A DNA stretch of 64,000 nucleotides, from assembly GCA_020636005.1 (NCBI GenBank), contig JACJYR010000004.1:677729-741728 (forward strand), given 5' to 3'. This DNA comes from Lewinellaceae bacterium. Lineage in GTDB: Bacteria; Bacteroidota; Bacteroidia; Chitinophagales; Saprospiraceae. The notes under the pieces are model-generated. The model was not told the DNA's origin. It saw only the letters and a program-made list of their open reading frames with translations, and did no database searches. Below, piece by piece: positions 20,001 through 29,900 of this stretch (positions are counted from its first letter, which is position 1; the number at the start of each line of letters is the position of its first letter). The position numbers and the translations under genes were made by a program.

Positions 20001-21744
20001 TAGCAGCATCGCCCGAGCAAATGGTCTGGTTGGCACCAGCATTTGCCACCGGGGATGGGCTTACGGCAACCATCACCTGATCGGAACTGGTGCATCCGTT
20101 GCCGGCTGTGACCGTTACGGTGTAGGTAGTAGTGGCAGCAGGGCTGACGCTTTTGGTCGCCCCAGTTCCCAGCCCATTGCTCCAGGTGTAGGTATAAGGC
20201 CCATTGGCGCCGGACGCTCCGGCAGAAAGGGTGGTGGCAGTGCCGTTGCAGACGGTGACATTGTTCCCTGCACTGGCTATAGGCCCTCTTGTCACGTTCA
20301 TGGTATACTCCACCATAGGGGCACAGGTGCCGGGGTATTGAGGGGCAGGTTTGACCAATCCATACACGTAATAGGTGGCGGAGTTGCCCGAACTTACCGG
20401 GAAATTGGTAGTGGAGACTACCCCATTGCCATTGTTTGGAAATTCGCCCAGCCAAACCTTGGCGTCCGTTGAGGTATATGGGTTGGCCTGTTTTGCCGCA
20501 AAGCGGTAAAATTCGATATGGGTATAAGGCGGATTTGGTGCGTTGGTGGAGGCCTGGAAAGTAACCGTTTCACCTTCACAGATACTGCGGGTCAGGGCGT
20601 CGCCGGGGGTGATGGTGGGGCAAAGGCAATCCTGATCCTGGTTGTCGGTATAGCCATCGTTGTCGTCGTCCAGGCCGTTGCCACATATCTCAACGGCCTG
20701 CGGGCAGTTGATGGGGCCGGTGAGGTCCCATAGGTTGCCGCCAAAGCTAATGGCATTCCCATAAAAATTGCCGGTGGCCCGGTCGATCTTTTGGATCATA
20801 CCATAGGCCAGGCTGCCTGCCCAGGTATTGCCATCAATGTCCACGCCTATCTGCATTTCGGTGGTCAGGTCGTTCCTGATAGTAGTGTAGGTATTGGTGG
20901 CAATATTGTATTTCCAGAAATGGCTGGTCTGTGCAGCGGTCATGCCATAAATAACGGTTTGCCCACCTTCCGGGGTGATGATAAGGTCGCCCCAGGATGT
21001 ATTGGAGGGGATGGGGACATTCAGGTTGACCGGGTTCCCTACCACGGACTTACCGTTGGCAGATAGCTGTTGCCGCCAAACTTTGGGGTTGACGCCAGGA
21101 TTGCCATTTTCCGTGCCCAGGTAGAGGTAGCCATTGTAGTATTCCCCGCCGCCACTGCTCAGGGATTCGGGGTTGCCGATTTTCCCCTGCAGATCCACCA
21201 CGATACCCTGCTCGCCGGTGGAGGGTTCCCAGTAATACACCATTTTGTCCCGGCAATAATAGACGAGGTTTTTGTCGGGGTTGGCCGAGATGGCGTTCAG
21301 GTTGCCCGTCACGTAGGGGGAGGTGAGCGCCACGGCGGAGGTGCCGCCGGTTGCCAGGTTCACCTTCAGGATTTTGCCATTGTCCCTGGCCACCAGCATG
21401 ATGGTCTGCGAGCAGCCACAGTCCGGGTCGGCATTGTCAATGAAGCCGTCGCCATCGTCGTCAATCCCGTTGTCGCAGATTTCAGGCACCCACAAGGCTG
21501 GGCATTCAAAAGCTGCTGAATGGTTGGGCGTAAAATGTGAGGAAAAAGGCGATTTCACGTTCCATGAGCCTGACAGGTTTTTGTAGTGGCTTTCCGGGTA
21601 CGTCCTGTTCAAAAGGTGTGGGTTTGCCTTCTCCGGGAATTCCTGGTTGTTCCCCATCATCATGGGCAGGAGTGCTAAGCTGAGTCCTAGTGTCTGTAAG
21701 CATTTCCTGGTTTTTTTTGTAAGTGTTTGGTTAATAATTCTCAT
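17089..21744 (-). CDS. Secreted multidomain protein with propeller-like N-terminus, lectin-like repeats and shared C-terminal module (1551 aa)
   Basis: The start at 21744 gives a basic leader and hydrophobic core (LQTLGLSLALLPMMMG), a likely signal peptide. In order: MopE-like linker (DNGIDDDGDGFID) 88-110; a propeller-like region 110-350 with repeated ATGG/NLNAISANPDK-type strands; a second MopE-like linker; an Ig-like unit; two PKD/SprB-like units ending TYTVTVTAGNGC; MopE-like linkers around 670 and 760; a tandem-Ig unit (TCPGLPF...YQVCNQTTGCC); HYR; three H-type-lectin-like repeats 950-1215 ending in WLAIEPG, LGYLAM and VGYLVLEG; HYR; and the shared C-terminal module 1285-1551 with two DLN.D loops and YQGP.N motifs. 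There is no T9SS type A domain. Probably an exported adhesin; its ligand is unknown. Confidence 0.93.
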   Translation of the reverse strand: MRIINQTLTKKTRKCLQTLGLSLALLPMMMGNNQEFPEKANPHLLNRTYPESHYKNLSGSWNVKSPFSSHFTPNHSAAFECPALWVPEICDNGIDDDGDGFIDNADPDCGCSQTIMLVARDNGKILKVNLATGGTSAVALTSPYVTGNLNAISANPDKNLVYYCRDKMVYYWEPSTGEQGIVVDLQGKIGNPESLSSGGGEYYNGYLYLGTENGNPGVNPKVWRQQLSANGKSVVGNPVNLNVPIPSNTSWGDLIITPEGGQTVIYGMTAAQTSHFWKYNIATNTYTTIRNDLTTEMQIGVDIDGNTWAGSLAYGMIQKIDRATGNFYGNAISFGGNLWDLTGPINCPQAVEICGNGLDDDNDGYTDNQDQDCLCPTITPGDALTRSICEGETVTFQASTNAPNPPYTHIEFYRFAAKQANPYTSTDAKVWLGEFPNNGNGVVSTTNFPVSSGNSATYYVYGLVKPAPQYPGTCAPMVEYTMNVTRGPIASAGNNVTVCNGTATTLSAGASGANGPYTYTWSNGLGTGATKSVSPAATTTYTVTVTAGNGCTSSDQVMVAVSPSPVANAGANQTICSGDAATLTATATGGVGPFAFAWNNALGDGATKVVTPNSTKTYIVTVTGSNGCVSTAQVTVTVTSCVENCTNNKDDDGDGLVDCADPDCAPDAEAGMDASICTGSSISLTASVNGSTGNYTYTWNNGLGSGPVKTVSPATSTDYIVSISNTAGCTGVDTIRITVEPCAENCTNGVDDDGDGLVDCADPDCSAVSAPQLADDQYTTCPGLPFTERVTYNDGNLQNPVFSIFTQPASGTASIDQTGKFVYTPIGLACTTDVFVYQVCNQTTGCCDQAAVTMILGDNTPPILQNVPADLTIGCDDAVPSPPIVFGYDSCPGIYINYGETTDQYGVGACESYQIIRTWVATDLCGNSSTGDQVITVQDLSAPQLLRVYTLPNGKRMVAGVARRSTDSWKYVSFPINFGSVPVVFSQVTSFTEQAPVVVRQRNVSVQGFELKLKEEDASNGLHSTEDVAWLAIEPGSFAGDFSLDVNKVASVDEVLKSVGFSLDLGIAPTFVATAQTNAEGDAITPRFSNLAGSGLDLFLDEESSKDSETAHTAETLGYLAMSAAADLKDENGDFIGESGTLSLTNTWATINLNHNYTHPVVVMGGVSNNDTDPVTVRVRNVTANSFQVRLQEWAYQDGAHGTEQVGYLVLEGSVPKDLGFYCDGKGSSLVPGTNLFAQDNCDDQLAFNYSESESLLAQGLVTSRNWTAIDDCGNVKLVSRFDTCIVAALQLKTMLHGAFVGNGGSNLMRDDLRAKGLIPAQEPFTALPNFAHKGKGGGEVINPALLQVTGPNAIVDWVFVEIRDAAFSWNVLATRSALLQRDGDVVDTDGGNVLYFSNLPEGEYYVAIRHRNHLGIMTDSRWVLSSAAPPTIDFTNPSLPARGFAGTGKTTNGVRMQWAGDLNGDRKVIYQGPNNDIFYLFSRVLADPENSSILANYISNGYDLTDLNLDGKSIYQGPGNERAMQLYQTVLSHPGNGSFLANYIVLEYLP

Positions 21745-21764
21745 CGGTACTCTTTTTTTAAAAT

Positions 21765-21776
21765 TGTAAGTGTTTG
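21765..21776 (-). promoter_or_regulatory. Leader motif CAAACACTTACA upstream of the 1551-residue gene
   Basis: The 12-mer CAAACACTTACA (minus strand) ends about 20 bases before the ATG at 21744. The identical 12-mer lies 17 bases before the 385-residue gene, and the related GAACTTACA lies 18 bases before the 3404-residue gene. A second copy sits inside this gene at codons 5-8 (21718-21729). The role is unknown; it could be a translational or RNA-level signal, or simply homology from duplication. Confidence 0.45.
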
Positions 21777-22074
21777 CTTGGCTTGGTGAGACCGGATGAG
21801 AGGGTATAATAAGTTGTCAAAAGTCAAATAAATAGCAAGGGCGATTGCACAACTTCCGTCAAAGCTGGACTCAATCGAAGTGGAGGGACCTGGGCTATTT
21901 GGAAAAACAACATAGCCGGTTCCTTCATGGTCTCAGGCCTGCCTGGGATCCATTCTTTACTTGCGTGAATGGTTGAATTATGCTTGTGTGGTGAGACGTC
22001 GGTAGCACGTGGGCCAGCCACTGGTACCTGCTAAAATCATGGCTCTATTATGATTTCAAGTTGCTCGTTTTACT

Positions 22075-22175
22075 GACCTCGGATAGGTCAAATGTTGGTA
22101 GAACTTACGACCCCTCCGAGGTCGAAATCCGATTTTTTCCCTGCCTTTCTACCCATGTTTGACCTCTCTGAGGTC
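22075..22175. repeat. Three GACCTC...GAGGTC palindromes
   Basis: GACCTCGGATAGGTC at 22075-22089, GACCCCTCCGAGGTC at 22110-22124 and GACCTCTCTGAGGTC at 22161-22175 are short inverted repeats of the same consensus, and the first and third lie next to a TCAAA/TTTGA flank. The last is a perfect 6-bp stem with a 3-base loop. This looks like a degenerate dispersed palindromic element rather than an operator. Confidence 0.6.
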
Positions 22176-22214
22176 GCCAACCTGGAATCGTAATTGAGCC
22201 AAAATCATTAGGAA

Positions 22215-22274
22215 ATTGGGAAATTAAGAAATCGATAGCCAGGGACTTATTGCACTGATTTCTGATTTCCCAAT
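22215..22274 (-). terminator. Hairpin downstream of the 385-residue gene
   Basis: ATTGGGAAATTAAGAAAT at 22215-22232 pairs imperfectly with ATTTCTGATTTCCCAAT at 22258-22274, starting about 20 bases after the stop codon of the minus-strand gene. The stem is AT-rich and the loop is long (25 bases). It is a plausible, not strong, terminator or mRNA 3' end. Confidence 0.4.
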
Positions 22275-22294
22275 AGGGTCTGGCAGATGCGCTT

Positions 22295-23452
22295 TCATGG
22301 CAGCACTCCCGCCACGATGTAGTTGGCCAACAAGTTGGAATTGCCCGGATTTACCAGCACGGTGTAATACAGCAAAGCCGTTTTATCGTTGTTCGGACCC
22401 TGGTATATCACCTTCCCGTCGAGGTTCAAGTCCTCCGGTTCGTAACCATTGACCACATAATTTGCCAGGTTGTTGCGGTTGGATGCATGGGACATCACCC
22501 TGGAAAACAGGTAAATAGCATCATTGGACGGGCCCTGGTATATCACCTGGCCATCCCCGTTCAGATCGCCCGACCACAAGCACCGCCTGCCCTCGACAAT
22601 GGCCGTGGCCCCCGCCCCTCCCAGCAGGCCGAGGGATGGATCGGTAAAATCCACCGTGGGTGGTTGTGCCGAACACAGGTAAATGGGCCTGTCCGTCACG
22701 GCGCCGATATGATTCCGGTGGCGCACTGCCACCAGGTAATATTCTGCCGGCAGGTCGGGGAATTGCAGGATGGAACTGCCGTTTTCCCCGATGACACTGC
22801 CATCCTGCAGCAAGATGGCGTTTGCCGAAGCCATCACATAGCTGAAATCCAGCGGATCACGCAATTCAACCGTGACCCAGTCCACCACGCCCTGGTTGGG
22901 CACTTCGCCGGTTTGCCCCAAATCCGGCGCTCCGTTCCGACCTAATACCAGGACATGGTTATCCTGGCGTTCATGTTTCTCCAAATCTTCTCTTTTAAGG
23001 GCGCCAACTGATTCTAATGGGTGGCCGCCAGCATGGCTGTTTACACCCAAAAACGAAAAAGCGGCAGGGTTCGGCAAAAGGTGCCGCTGCCAAAGGTCGT
23101 CCCGCATTAAATGCTCATTGCCGCTGTTCAGCATTGGCCCCGCCAATAACGCTTTGACTTCAAGTGCTGCCACCACGTTTTCAGTATTGCCAGCTTGCTG
23201 GCTGAAGGCCGGATGATTATTTTGGTTTGGAACCCGGGGCAGGGTATGCTGGGCATTCAACCCGTGCATGGAAAAAACCGCCAGGCAAAAGCTGACCAGG
23301 AATATCCTGATAAGGCCTTGGGAATTGGGGATCACCTTATCCCCTTTTCCTTTGTCGCCCACCACGATTTCGGTGGAGGGAAACGGTACAAATATCGTGG
23401 GTTCTTGAGTGCTTCCTGCTATGGAAAGCATCAGTGTTTGTTTAAGGGTCAT
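22295..23452 (-). CDS. Small secreted protein consisting mainly of the shared C-terminal module (385 aa)
   Basis: Residues 120-385 are the same module that ends the giant neighbours: LMRDDLW, VDWVTVELRD, ILLQDGSVIG, YLVAVRHRNHIG, VDFTDPS, then two dockerin-like loops (GDLNGDGQVIYQGPSND and EDLNLDGKVIYQGPNND), each followed by an LFSRV/LYYTV helix and LANY(V/I)V. It ends AGVLP. No other domain is present, so this is the minimal natural form of the module. The hydrophobic segment LIRIFLVSFCLAVFS comes only at residues 47-61. The ATG at 23452 is backed by the leader motif, but a GTG codon at about residue 40 (VIPNSQG) would give a conventional signal peptide. Function unknown: possibly a sorting or anchoring partner or a soluble competitor. 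Confidence 0.88.
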   Translation of the reverse strand: MTLKQTLMLSIAGSTQEPTIFVPFPSTEIVVGDKGKGDKVIPNSQGLIRIFLVSFCLAVFSMHGLNAQHTLPRVPNQNNHPAFSQQAGNTENVVAALEVKALLAGPMLNSGNEHLMRDDLWQRHLLPNPAAFSFLGVNSHAGGHPLESVGALKREDLEKHERQDNHVLVLGRNGAPDLGQTGEVPNQGVVDWVTVELRDPLDFSYVMASANAILLQDGSVIGENGSSILQFPDLPAEYYLVAVRHRNHIGAVTDRPIYLCSAQPPTVDFTDPSLGLLGGAGATAIVEGRRCLWSGDLNGDGQVIYQGPSNDAIYLFSRVMSHASNRNNLANYVVNGYEPEDLNLDGKVIYQGPNNDKTALLYYTVLVNPGNSNLLANYIVAGVLP

Positions 23453-23468
23453 GACGAACTATTTATAG

Positions 23469-23480
23469 TGTAAGTGTTTG
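23469..23480 (-). promoter_or_regulatory. Leader motif CAAACACTTACA upstream of the 385-residue gene
   Basis: An identical copy of the 12-mer found upstream of the 1551-residue gene, 17 bases before the ATG at 23452. It is followed by CTATAAATAGTTCGTC, which matches the ACTRTRAA stretch upstream of the 3404-residue gene. Confidence 0.45.
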
Positions 23481-23960
23481 TGTTCCAGCCTTGTGTGTGA
23501 AACGAAAATTACCGGTGGTTAGCAGTCAGGAAATTTATTCCCCTCTAAAGACATTGGGTGCCGGCCGGGAAATGAATTTCCCGGCTACATTGACCCTGCC
23601 CCTTTTGGATCAATACCCAAAAGCAGCTGCCCAAAACCAGCATTTTTATTTCAGCTTCGTCGGAGTTCCCTAAGCAGTTGGGAAATGGCAAAGGCATGAA
23701 AAACAGCCTTTTCCGACGTTCCGGTTTATTTAAAACCGGTGTGTGTGGTGAGATCAGTATTGCTTCCTGAGACAGAGAAGAGTTAGTAATAGAATGCTTA
23801 AAAAGTTTTGATATAGTCCCGTTCTGTTAATTATTATACTAAAACACGGATGGTTTTGTCGGTTTGCTATTAGCTGTTGGCAGTTGGCCATTGGCTTTTG
23901 GCAACTGCCAAAGGCCAAAAGCCATCAGCGTACAGTATAAATTCGAACACTAACAATTGG

Positions 23961-23995
23961 TTTCCCGGCAGGCTTCTTTCCAGCCTGCCGGGAAA
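23961..23995 (-). terminator. Strong hairpin just after the stop of the 3404-residue gene
   Basis: A perfect 14-bp stem, TTTCCCGGCAGGCT with AGCCTGCCGGGAAA, has a 7-base loop and begins four bases past the stop codon at 23999-24001. No T-run follows on the minus strand (GGGAAACCAATTG), so it may act as an mRNA-stabilising 3' hairpin rather than a classical terminator. Confidence 0.6.
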
Positions 23996-23998
23996 CAA

Positions 23999-26900
23999 TC
24001 AGGGCAAAGTACCCTTCACGATATAGTTTGCAAGCAAGGCATTGTTGGCCGGGTGCGACAAAATCGAGTTGTACAGCATGGGTGCCTTGTCGTTGAACGG
24101 CCCCTGGTAGATGACCTTCCCATCCAGGTTGTAATCCTGGAGCTCGTAGCCTGTAACGATGTAGTTCGCCAGGATGTCCCCATTCGATTCATCCGACAAG
24201 ACCCTGGAAAACAGCGTGAACACATCGTTGAAAGGCCCCTGGAAAATAACCTTCCCATCTTCGTTGAAGTCGCCGGCCCACATCGTCCGTTCGCCGTTGT
24301 TCATGCGGCCTGCCCCGGTTCCTCCCCTGACGGGCAGCGATACATCCGTGAAATCAATCAACGGTACATTTTCCGTAGAAAGATAAAACGGCACGTCCGT
24401 CATCATCCCCAGGTGGTTGCGGTGGCGGATGGTCACGTAGTAGTTGCCTTCTGGCAGGCCCGGGAAGTAAAGGATAGAATCCCCTTCTTCGCTGACCACC
24501 TCGCCATCCCGTGTTTCCAACGCAGTGATGGCTTTCACGACCACTTTATCATTATCCTCATCCCGCAACTCTACGACGACCCAGTCAACCACTGCCTCGG
24601 GGCCAGTCACATCGAGCACATTTAGATCCATTTTACCAACGGCTACGAAGGGGTTACTGGGTTCAGTGGTTGTTGCCTCTTCCGTATTGACCTCGCTTCC
24701 GTCGCAAGTACAAGGTTGGAAGTAGGGCTGCACTTCATTGCATTCTTCTATAACAGGCCTGTAAGTCTGCGGCACGGAAATGGAGCCTGCTATGCAATAC
24801 CTGTCAATCAGGCATTTCCAGTTGCCTCCATTTTTCAGATCCTTTGCCAAGACCCAGACAACATTGCCCTCCCCGGTAATGGTACTACCGTTCGTATTTT
24901 CAAATGTACCCGTGTTGACTTTGATCTTTGAGTGCCACAGGCACATGGACCCGTCGCCGCTGTTCTTGAAATCCTTTTCGATGATGGCGCAGAGGTTGAT
25001 CAAAGTGTCCACCCCATGATCGTTCACAAAATCATCGTTGAGGGTCAGGCAGACGTTCTGCAGTGTCCTTCGACCTTTTCTATTTTTAAACTGCTCGTCT
25101 ATGTTGGCGGAGCAGTTTATCATTTCCAGCCTGGCGGAATCGCTGTCCATCGTCAGTTCCCCGTTGGGCGAAAGGAAGGAAGCATCCCGGAAACTGGCAC
25201 TGGCATCCTTGATAATAAAATCCCCATTGTCCATCGTCAGGCTGCCGCCGTCCACGATGAAAGTCGTATTGTCCTTCAGTTCAAGATTGCTGTTGGGCAC
25301 CGACACGGCATGGGTGATTTTCACAAACTTGTGGGATAAATAGCCAGTTGGGGGAACAACGCCGTTTTTCCAGGTAGCAGCATTCGTCCATACCCCGTCG
25401 GCTATGGTCTCGTAGTTGGGCGTCAAGGTGGTCGATCCACCAGTATCGTTACCTTTATAGCTGCAATCACAGGCACTGAAAAGCGAGGAAATTGTTCCAC
25501 AGCTCGGTAGTAAAGGCAGGGACAAAGTTGGAATCGAAACATTGCTGGATACGCAATAGCTGGATATGGTAGCCGTCCATGTTCCAAAATTCCTCAGTTT
25601 CCCGTTCTGTACCCAAATCTTCAGGTCGTCCCCTTCCATGGTGGATCCCTGTTTTATTTCAAAATCACTGGAAATCAATTTGAATGCTGATGAATGGGAA
25701 ATCGTTTTTCCATTGGCATTTACCTGAAAACGCTCCTGGATAGTCGCACACACATTGTATAGTGAATCCAGTCCACCAGTGTTTAAGAGTGACTTGTCCA
25801 CGGTCAGGCAAACGCCCAGGAGGGTTCTTTTTCCATAGCTGTTAACAAAATCACCGCTCGCATAGACCGTGCAGTTTTTCATGGACAAGCGGGAAGTGGT
25901 TTGGGTCAGCTTAATATCGCCAACTATGCAAATTAACTGGGCATTTTCAAAAATGGCGTTGCCGGATTTTACCTCAAAATAACCATTTGTCAGGGTTAGT
26001 TTGCCAGCGAGGACATACAGCCCAGCTCCATTGTCGAGGCTGAAATTCCCGTTTGGAATCGTCACCTGGTGGTCAATGCGGACGAGTTGGCCGGCGTTGC
26101 AATCTAATGGAGGTATGTTCCCCCCTGCCCAGGTCGTCATGTTGTTCCAATCGCCATCGTTGATGGTGCGGTAGCCAAAGTTGATGTTGTCATAGGGGCC
26201 AGTAGTGCCTCCGCCGTTGTTGCCGCCATTGTTACCACCGTTGTTACCACCGTTGTTGCCACCGTTGTTACCACCATTGTTACCTGGAGTATTTACATTG
26301 TTTCCAAATTCCTCCGGTTGATAGTTAAAAGTTTGTCCGGCAAACCCTGGCATTTTACTGTAAGGCTCAACGGCGGGGATCAACAGATAATTGCGAAGGT
26401 CGTCCCGCATCAGGCCGGAGTTGTTGGAACTCAGCGTCGCACCATACAAAGCAGTCTTGATTTTCACGGCAGCTACCCTGCAGGTATCGTTGCGGGTCAC
26501 CAGGCTGGTATTGCCGCAGTCGTCAATGGCCATCCAGGTGCGGCTGGTCTGCAAGCCGCCAAAAGTGTTGACGGAAGGGGTTTCGTTGTAGCCAAAAGCC
26601 ACCTGATCATCGCAGTTGTCAATGGCAAATACATTGATGCCGGGTTTCAGGTTGTTGGCGTTGCCAAAACAGTATTCCGTGGAGTTGCCGGGGATGCTGC
26701 CTTCCACCACCATCCAGGAAACTGCTTCCGCAGCGTGGTTGCCATCCAGGTAGTCCCATTCCTGCAGCCTCACCTGGAAGCTGTTGGATGTGACGTTGCG
26801 CACCCGGATGTTCACAGGCTGTGCATCGTTGTTCGTCAACCCGCCCATGATGACCACGGGCTTGGTGTATTTCCGGGTAAGGGCCACGGTGGCCCATGCA

Positions 26901-29900
26901 TTGGTCAAATTGATGGAACCTGTTTCACCGAACAAATTGCCTTCCTTATCCTGGAGCGGACTGGCCTGCTTCATGGCGAAGTAGCCCATCGTCTCCGGCT
27001 GGTGGCTGGTTTCCACGTCTGCCGAAGTTTCTTCCTGCAGGAAGAACTGGACGGAGGCAGCGCCAAGATTGCTGTGGCGGATGCTCACCGGATCTTTTTC
27101 CCTCGCCGTCTGAACGGAAGAAAAGAAAAGTGGTGTGCCGCTGAATGGCCCGGCAAAATTGAGCGTCGTAAGGGTGTCGCTCACATTGGCGAAGGTGTTC
27201 GCCTGGAACTCAAAGCCGCCCGTTTGCGAGCCTGGTTCTATGGCCAGCCAGGCCACCGATTCGCCACCGTGTTTGTTATCGGCGGATTCCTGTTCCCGCA
27301 GCCGGATTTCAAATCCCTGCGTATAAATGTTGCGCTCCTGGACGCTGACGGCACTGATGTCGCTATTCGACGTCACCTGCGTCAGGATAATTGGCCTGCT
27401 ACCAAAGGTGGTGGGCAATTTCACGTATTTCCAGTCGTGCGTCACCCGTTGGGCAACGCCTGCTGCTATCCTCGTACCATTGGCCAGGGTATAGACCTGG
27501 AACAGTTCGGGTTTGGTTTGATCCAGCACATTGATATGCTGGGTGCCGATGGCGGTATTGCCGCAAAGGTCGGTGGCCGTCCAGGTGCGGGTGATGGTAT
27601 AGGAGCCACAGGCACCGACAAAGTGCTGGTCGGAAGTCTCTCCATATTCCATATAGACCCCGGGGCACTGGTCAAAGGCAGTTACCGTGGTGGGTGCTGG
27701 TACCACATCGTCGCAACCGATGGTCAGATCGGCAGGCACGTTGGTCAGTACGGGTGCTGTGTTGTCGCCAAAATTGATAGTCACGGTCGCTTCCGAGCAG
27801 CACCCGGTCACCGTATTGCAGACCTGGTAAATGAAAATGTCGGTGGTACATGCTGTGCCAAATGGCAGGTAGAAAAATTTGCCCGTTGCATCAATATTCA
27901 CCGAACCTTTGAGCGGATCGGCGACGATGCTGAACACAGGCCCCTGCAGGTTGCTATCGTTGTAGGTCACCCTTTCAGAGAAAGGCATGCCCGGGCAGGT
28001 CGTATAATTATCATCCATCAGCACCGGGGCGGTAATACCGGAGCAATCCGGGTCGTCGCAGTCAACCAGGCCGTCGCCGTCGTCGTCAATGCCGTTGGTG
28101 CAGTTTTCCCCGCATACACTGACGCTTACGGTTACTTGTGCGACATCGCTGCATCCGCTGACTGCCGTAACGGTCACCGAATAGGTAGTGGTTGCAACAG
28201 GATTGACCGTTTTGGTCTGACCGCTGCCCAGGCCATTGCTCCAGGTGTATGTAAGGGCACCGGCACCTCCAACCACACTGGCTGAAAGTGTAGTGGATGT
28301 TCCATTGCAAATAGAGATATTGCTGCCAAGGTCAACCTGTGGCCCGCAGTCGGGATCGGCACAGTCAATCAGGCCGTCGCCGTCGTCGTCGAGGCCGTTG
28401 TTGCAGATTTCAGGGCAGTTCTGAACAGTGACCACTACCTGGTCGGTACTCACGCACCCGTTGGTACTGGAGACCGTCACGGTATAAGTCGTGGTGGCAG
28501 ATGGGCTGATCGTTTTGGAAGCCCCGGTGCCAAGCCCATTGTTCCAGGTATAGGTGAAAGGTGCTGTGCCACCGCTGACCGTGGCCGCCAGCGTGGTGCT
28601 GAAACTGTTGCAGATGGTGACGTCCGGGCCGGCGTTGGCGGTTGGGCTGGGGTTCACGGTTACCTTCACCTGGTCGGTTGAAGTACAGCCGTTGGTATCG
28701 GTAATCGTTACCGTGTAAGTAGTTGTGGAGGCTGGGGTGACCGTTTTTCCGGCACCGCTGCCCAACCCGTTTGACCAGGCGTAGGTGTAGGGCGAAACGC
28801 CACCGGTGGCGCTGCCTGTAATATCGACAGATGTACCGGAACATACCGTTGCATCGGCACCCGCATTGGCAGAAAAGGTACTCACCGCAACCGTGGCGAC
28901 GGATGAAGTCACACTGCCGCAGCCCGGACCGGCTGCACTTACCACCACCTGGTAATATCTAGTGGCACTCAAAGCGGCTGTTGTAAAGCTGCTGGAAGTG
29001 GCCCCGCTGATGTTGGTGAAAGTAATATTGTCCGTACTGATTTGCCATTGGTAGGTCAAGCCTGGTGTACCGCCCGTGGCCGTTACGCTCATGGTTCTTG
29101 TGCCACCAGCACAAATGGCACCACCAACGGGCTGCGCCGTGATGGCCGGGCCTGCCACCACCGTTACGGTTGCTGCGTTGGAAGTGGTACTTCCGCAGCC
29201 GCTGACACTCGCCACCACCCGGTAGTAAGTAGTAGCTGACAAAGCAGGTGTTGTGTAGTTGGCCGATGTGGCACCGCTGATATTGGCAAACGTCACGTTG
29301 TCCGTGCTGTTTTGCCATTGATAGGTCGCACCGCCGGAAGCAGTTACGCTCAGGCTAAAAGTGCCGCCATTGCAAATGGTCGAACCAGTAGGCTGTGCAG
29401 AAATAGTTGGGGAGGACACCACCGTAACCGTAGCCACGCTGGAAGTCACGCTGCCGCAGCCAGTCCCACTGGCACTCACCACCACCCGGTAGTAAGCTGT
29501 GTTGCTCAAAACCGGTGTCGTATAGGTGTTGGAAGTAGCGCCTGAAATATTGGACCAGCCGGTGCTGCCATTGGCGCTGCTCTGCCATTGATAGGTCAAA
29601 GAAGGGGTGCCGCCTGTGGCGGTTACGCTCAGTGTTTGCGTTCCACCTGCACAGATGGAGGCACTTGTGGGTTGCGAAATAATGGTGGGGGCTGCCACCA
29701 CAGTTACGGTAACCTGGCTAGTGGCAGTACATCCATTGGCGCTTGTCACAGTGACGGTGTAAGCGGTGGTACTGCCCGGGCTGACGGATTTGGAAGCGCC
29801 GCTGCCGAGGCTGTTGCTCCAGGTATAAGTGTAAGGCGAGGTGCCGCCACTTGCGCTGGCGGTCAGTGTAGCACTACCGCCTGTGCAGATGGAAGCAGGG

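Larger units (their letters stand above)
21745..22294. other. Intergenic region with GACCTC palindromes
   Basis: No convincing gene; short open frames here show no family features. It contains the leader motif of the gene to the left, three short palindromes of one type (22075-22175) and a hairpin next to the gene at 22295. An AT-rich stretch at 21800-21835 (TTATTATAC on the minus strand) could hold the promoter of the 1551-residue gene, but no clear Bacteroidota promoter (TTG then TAnnTTTG) could be fitted. Confidence 0.5.
23453..23998. other. Intergenic region between the 3404- and 385-residue genes
   Basis: No gene supported. It contains the leader of the 385-residue gene, a self-complementary low-complexity stretch built from TTGGCAGTTGGC / GCCAAAAGCC words (23871-23932), which can fold back on itself, and the terminator hairpin of the 3404-residue gene at the left edge. 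Confidence 0.55.

Noticed and set aside
22075..22175. Operator sites for a regulator at the GACCTC palindromes
   Set aside because: They lie in the middle of the gap, nearer the 3' end of the gene to the right than any start codon, vary in spacing and look like degenerate dispersed repeats.
26212..26284. Regular short repeats that could suggest a CRISPR array
   Set aside because: The 12-bp units are contiguous with no spacers and encode NNGG in frame. The protein-repeat arrays elsewhere in the window are likewise coding and diverged.
26318..28285. A 655-codon open frame on the plus strand, and many other long plus-strand frames opposite the minus-strand giants (for example 705-1817, 9966-11558, 42715-44250)
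   Set aside because: They lie wholly inside minus-strand genes whose domains are recognisable. Their sequences are rich in the antisense images of repeated motifs and show no family, signal peptide or start-site context.
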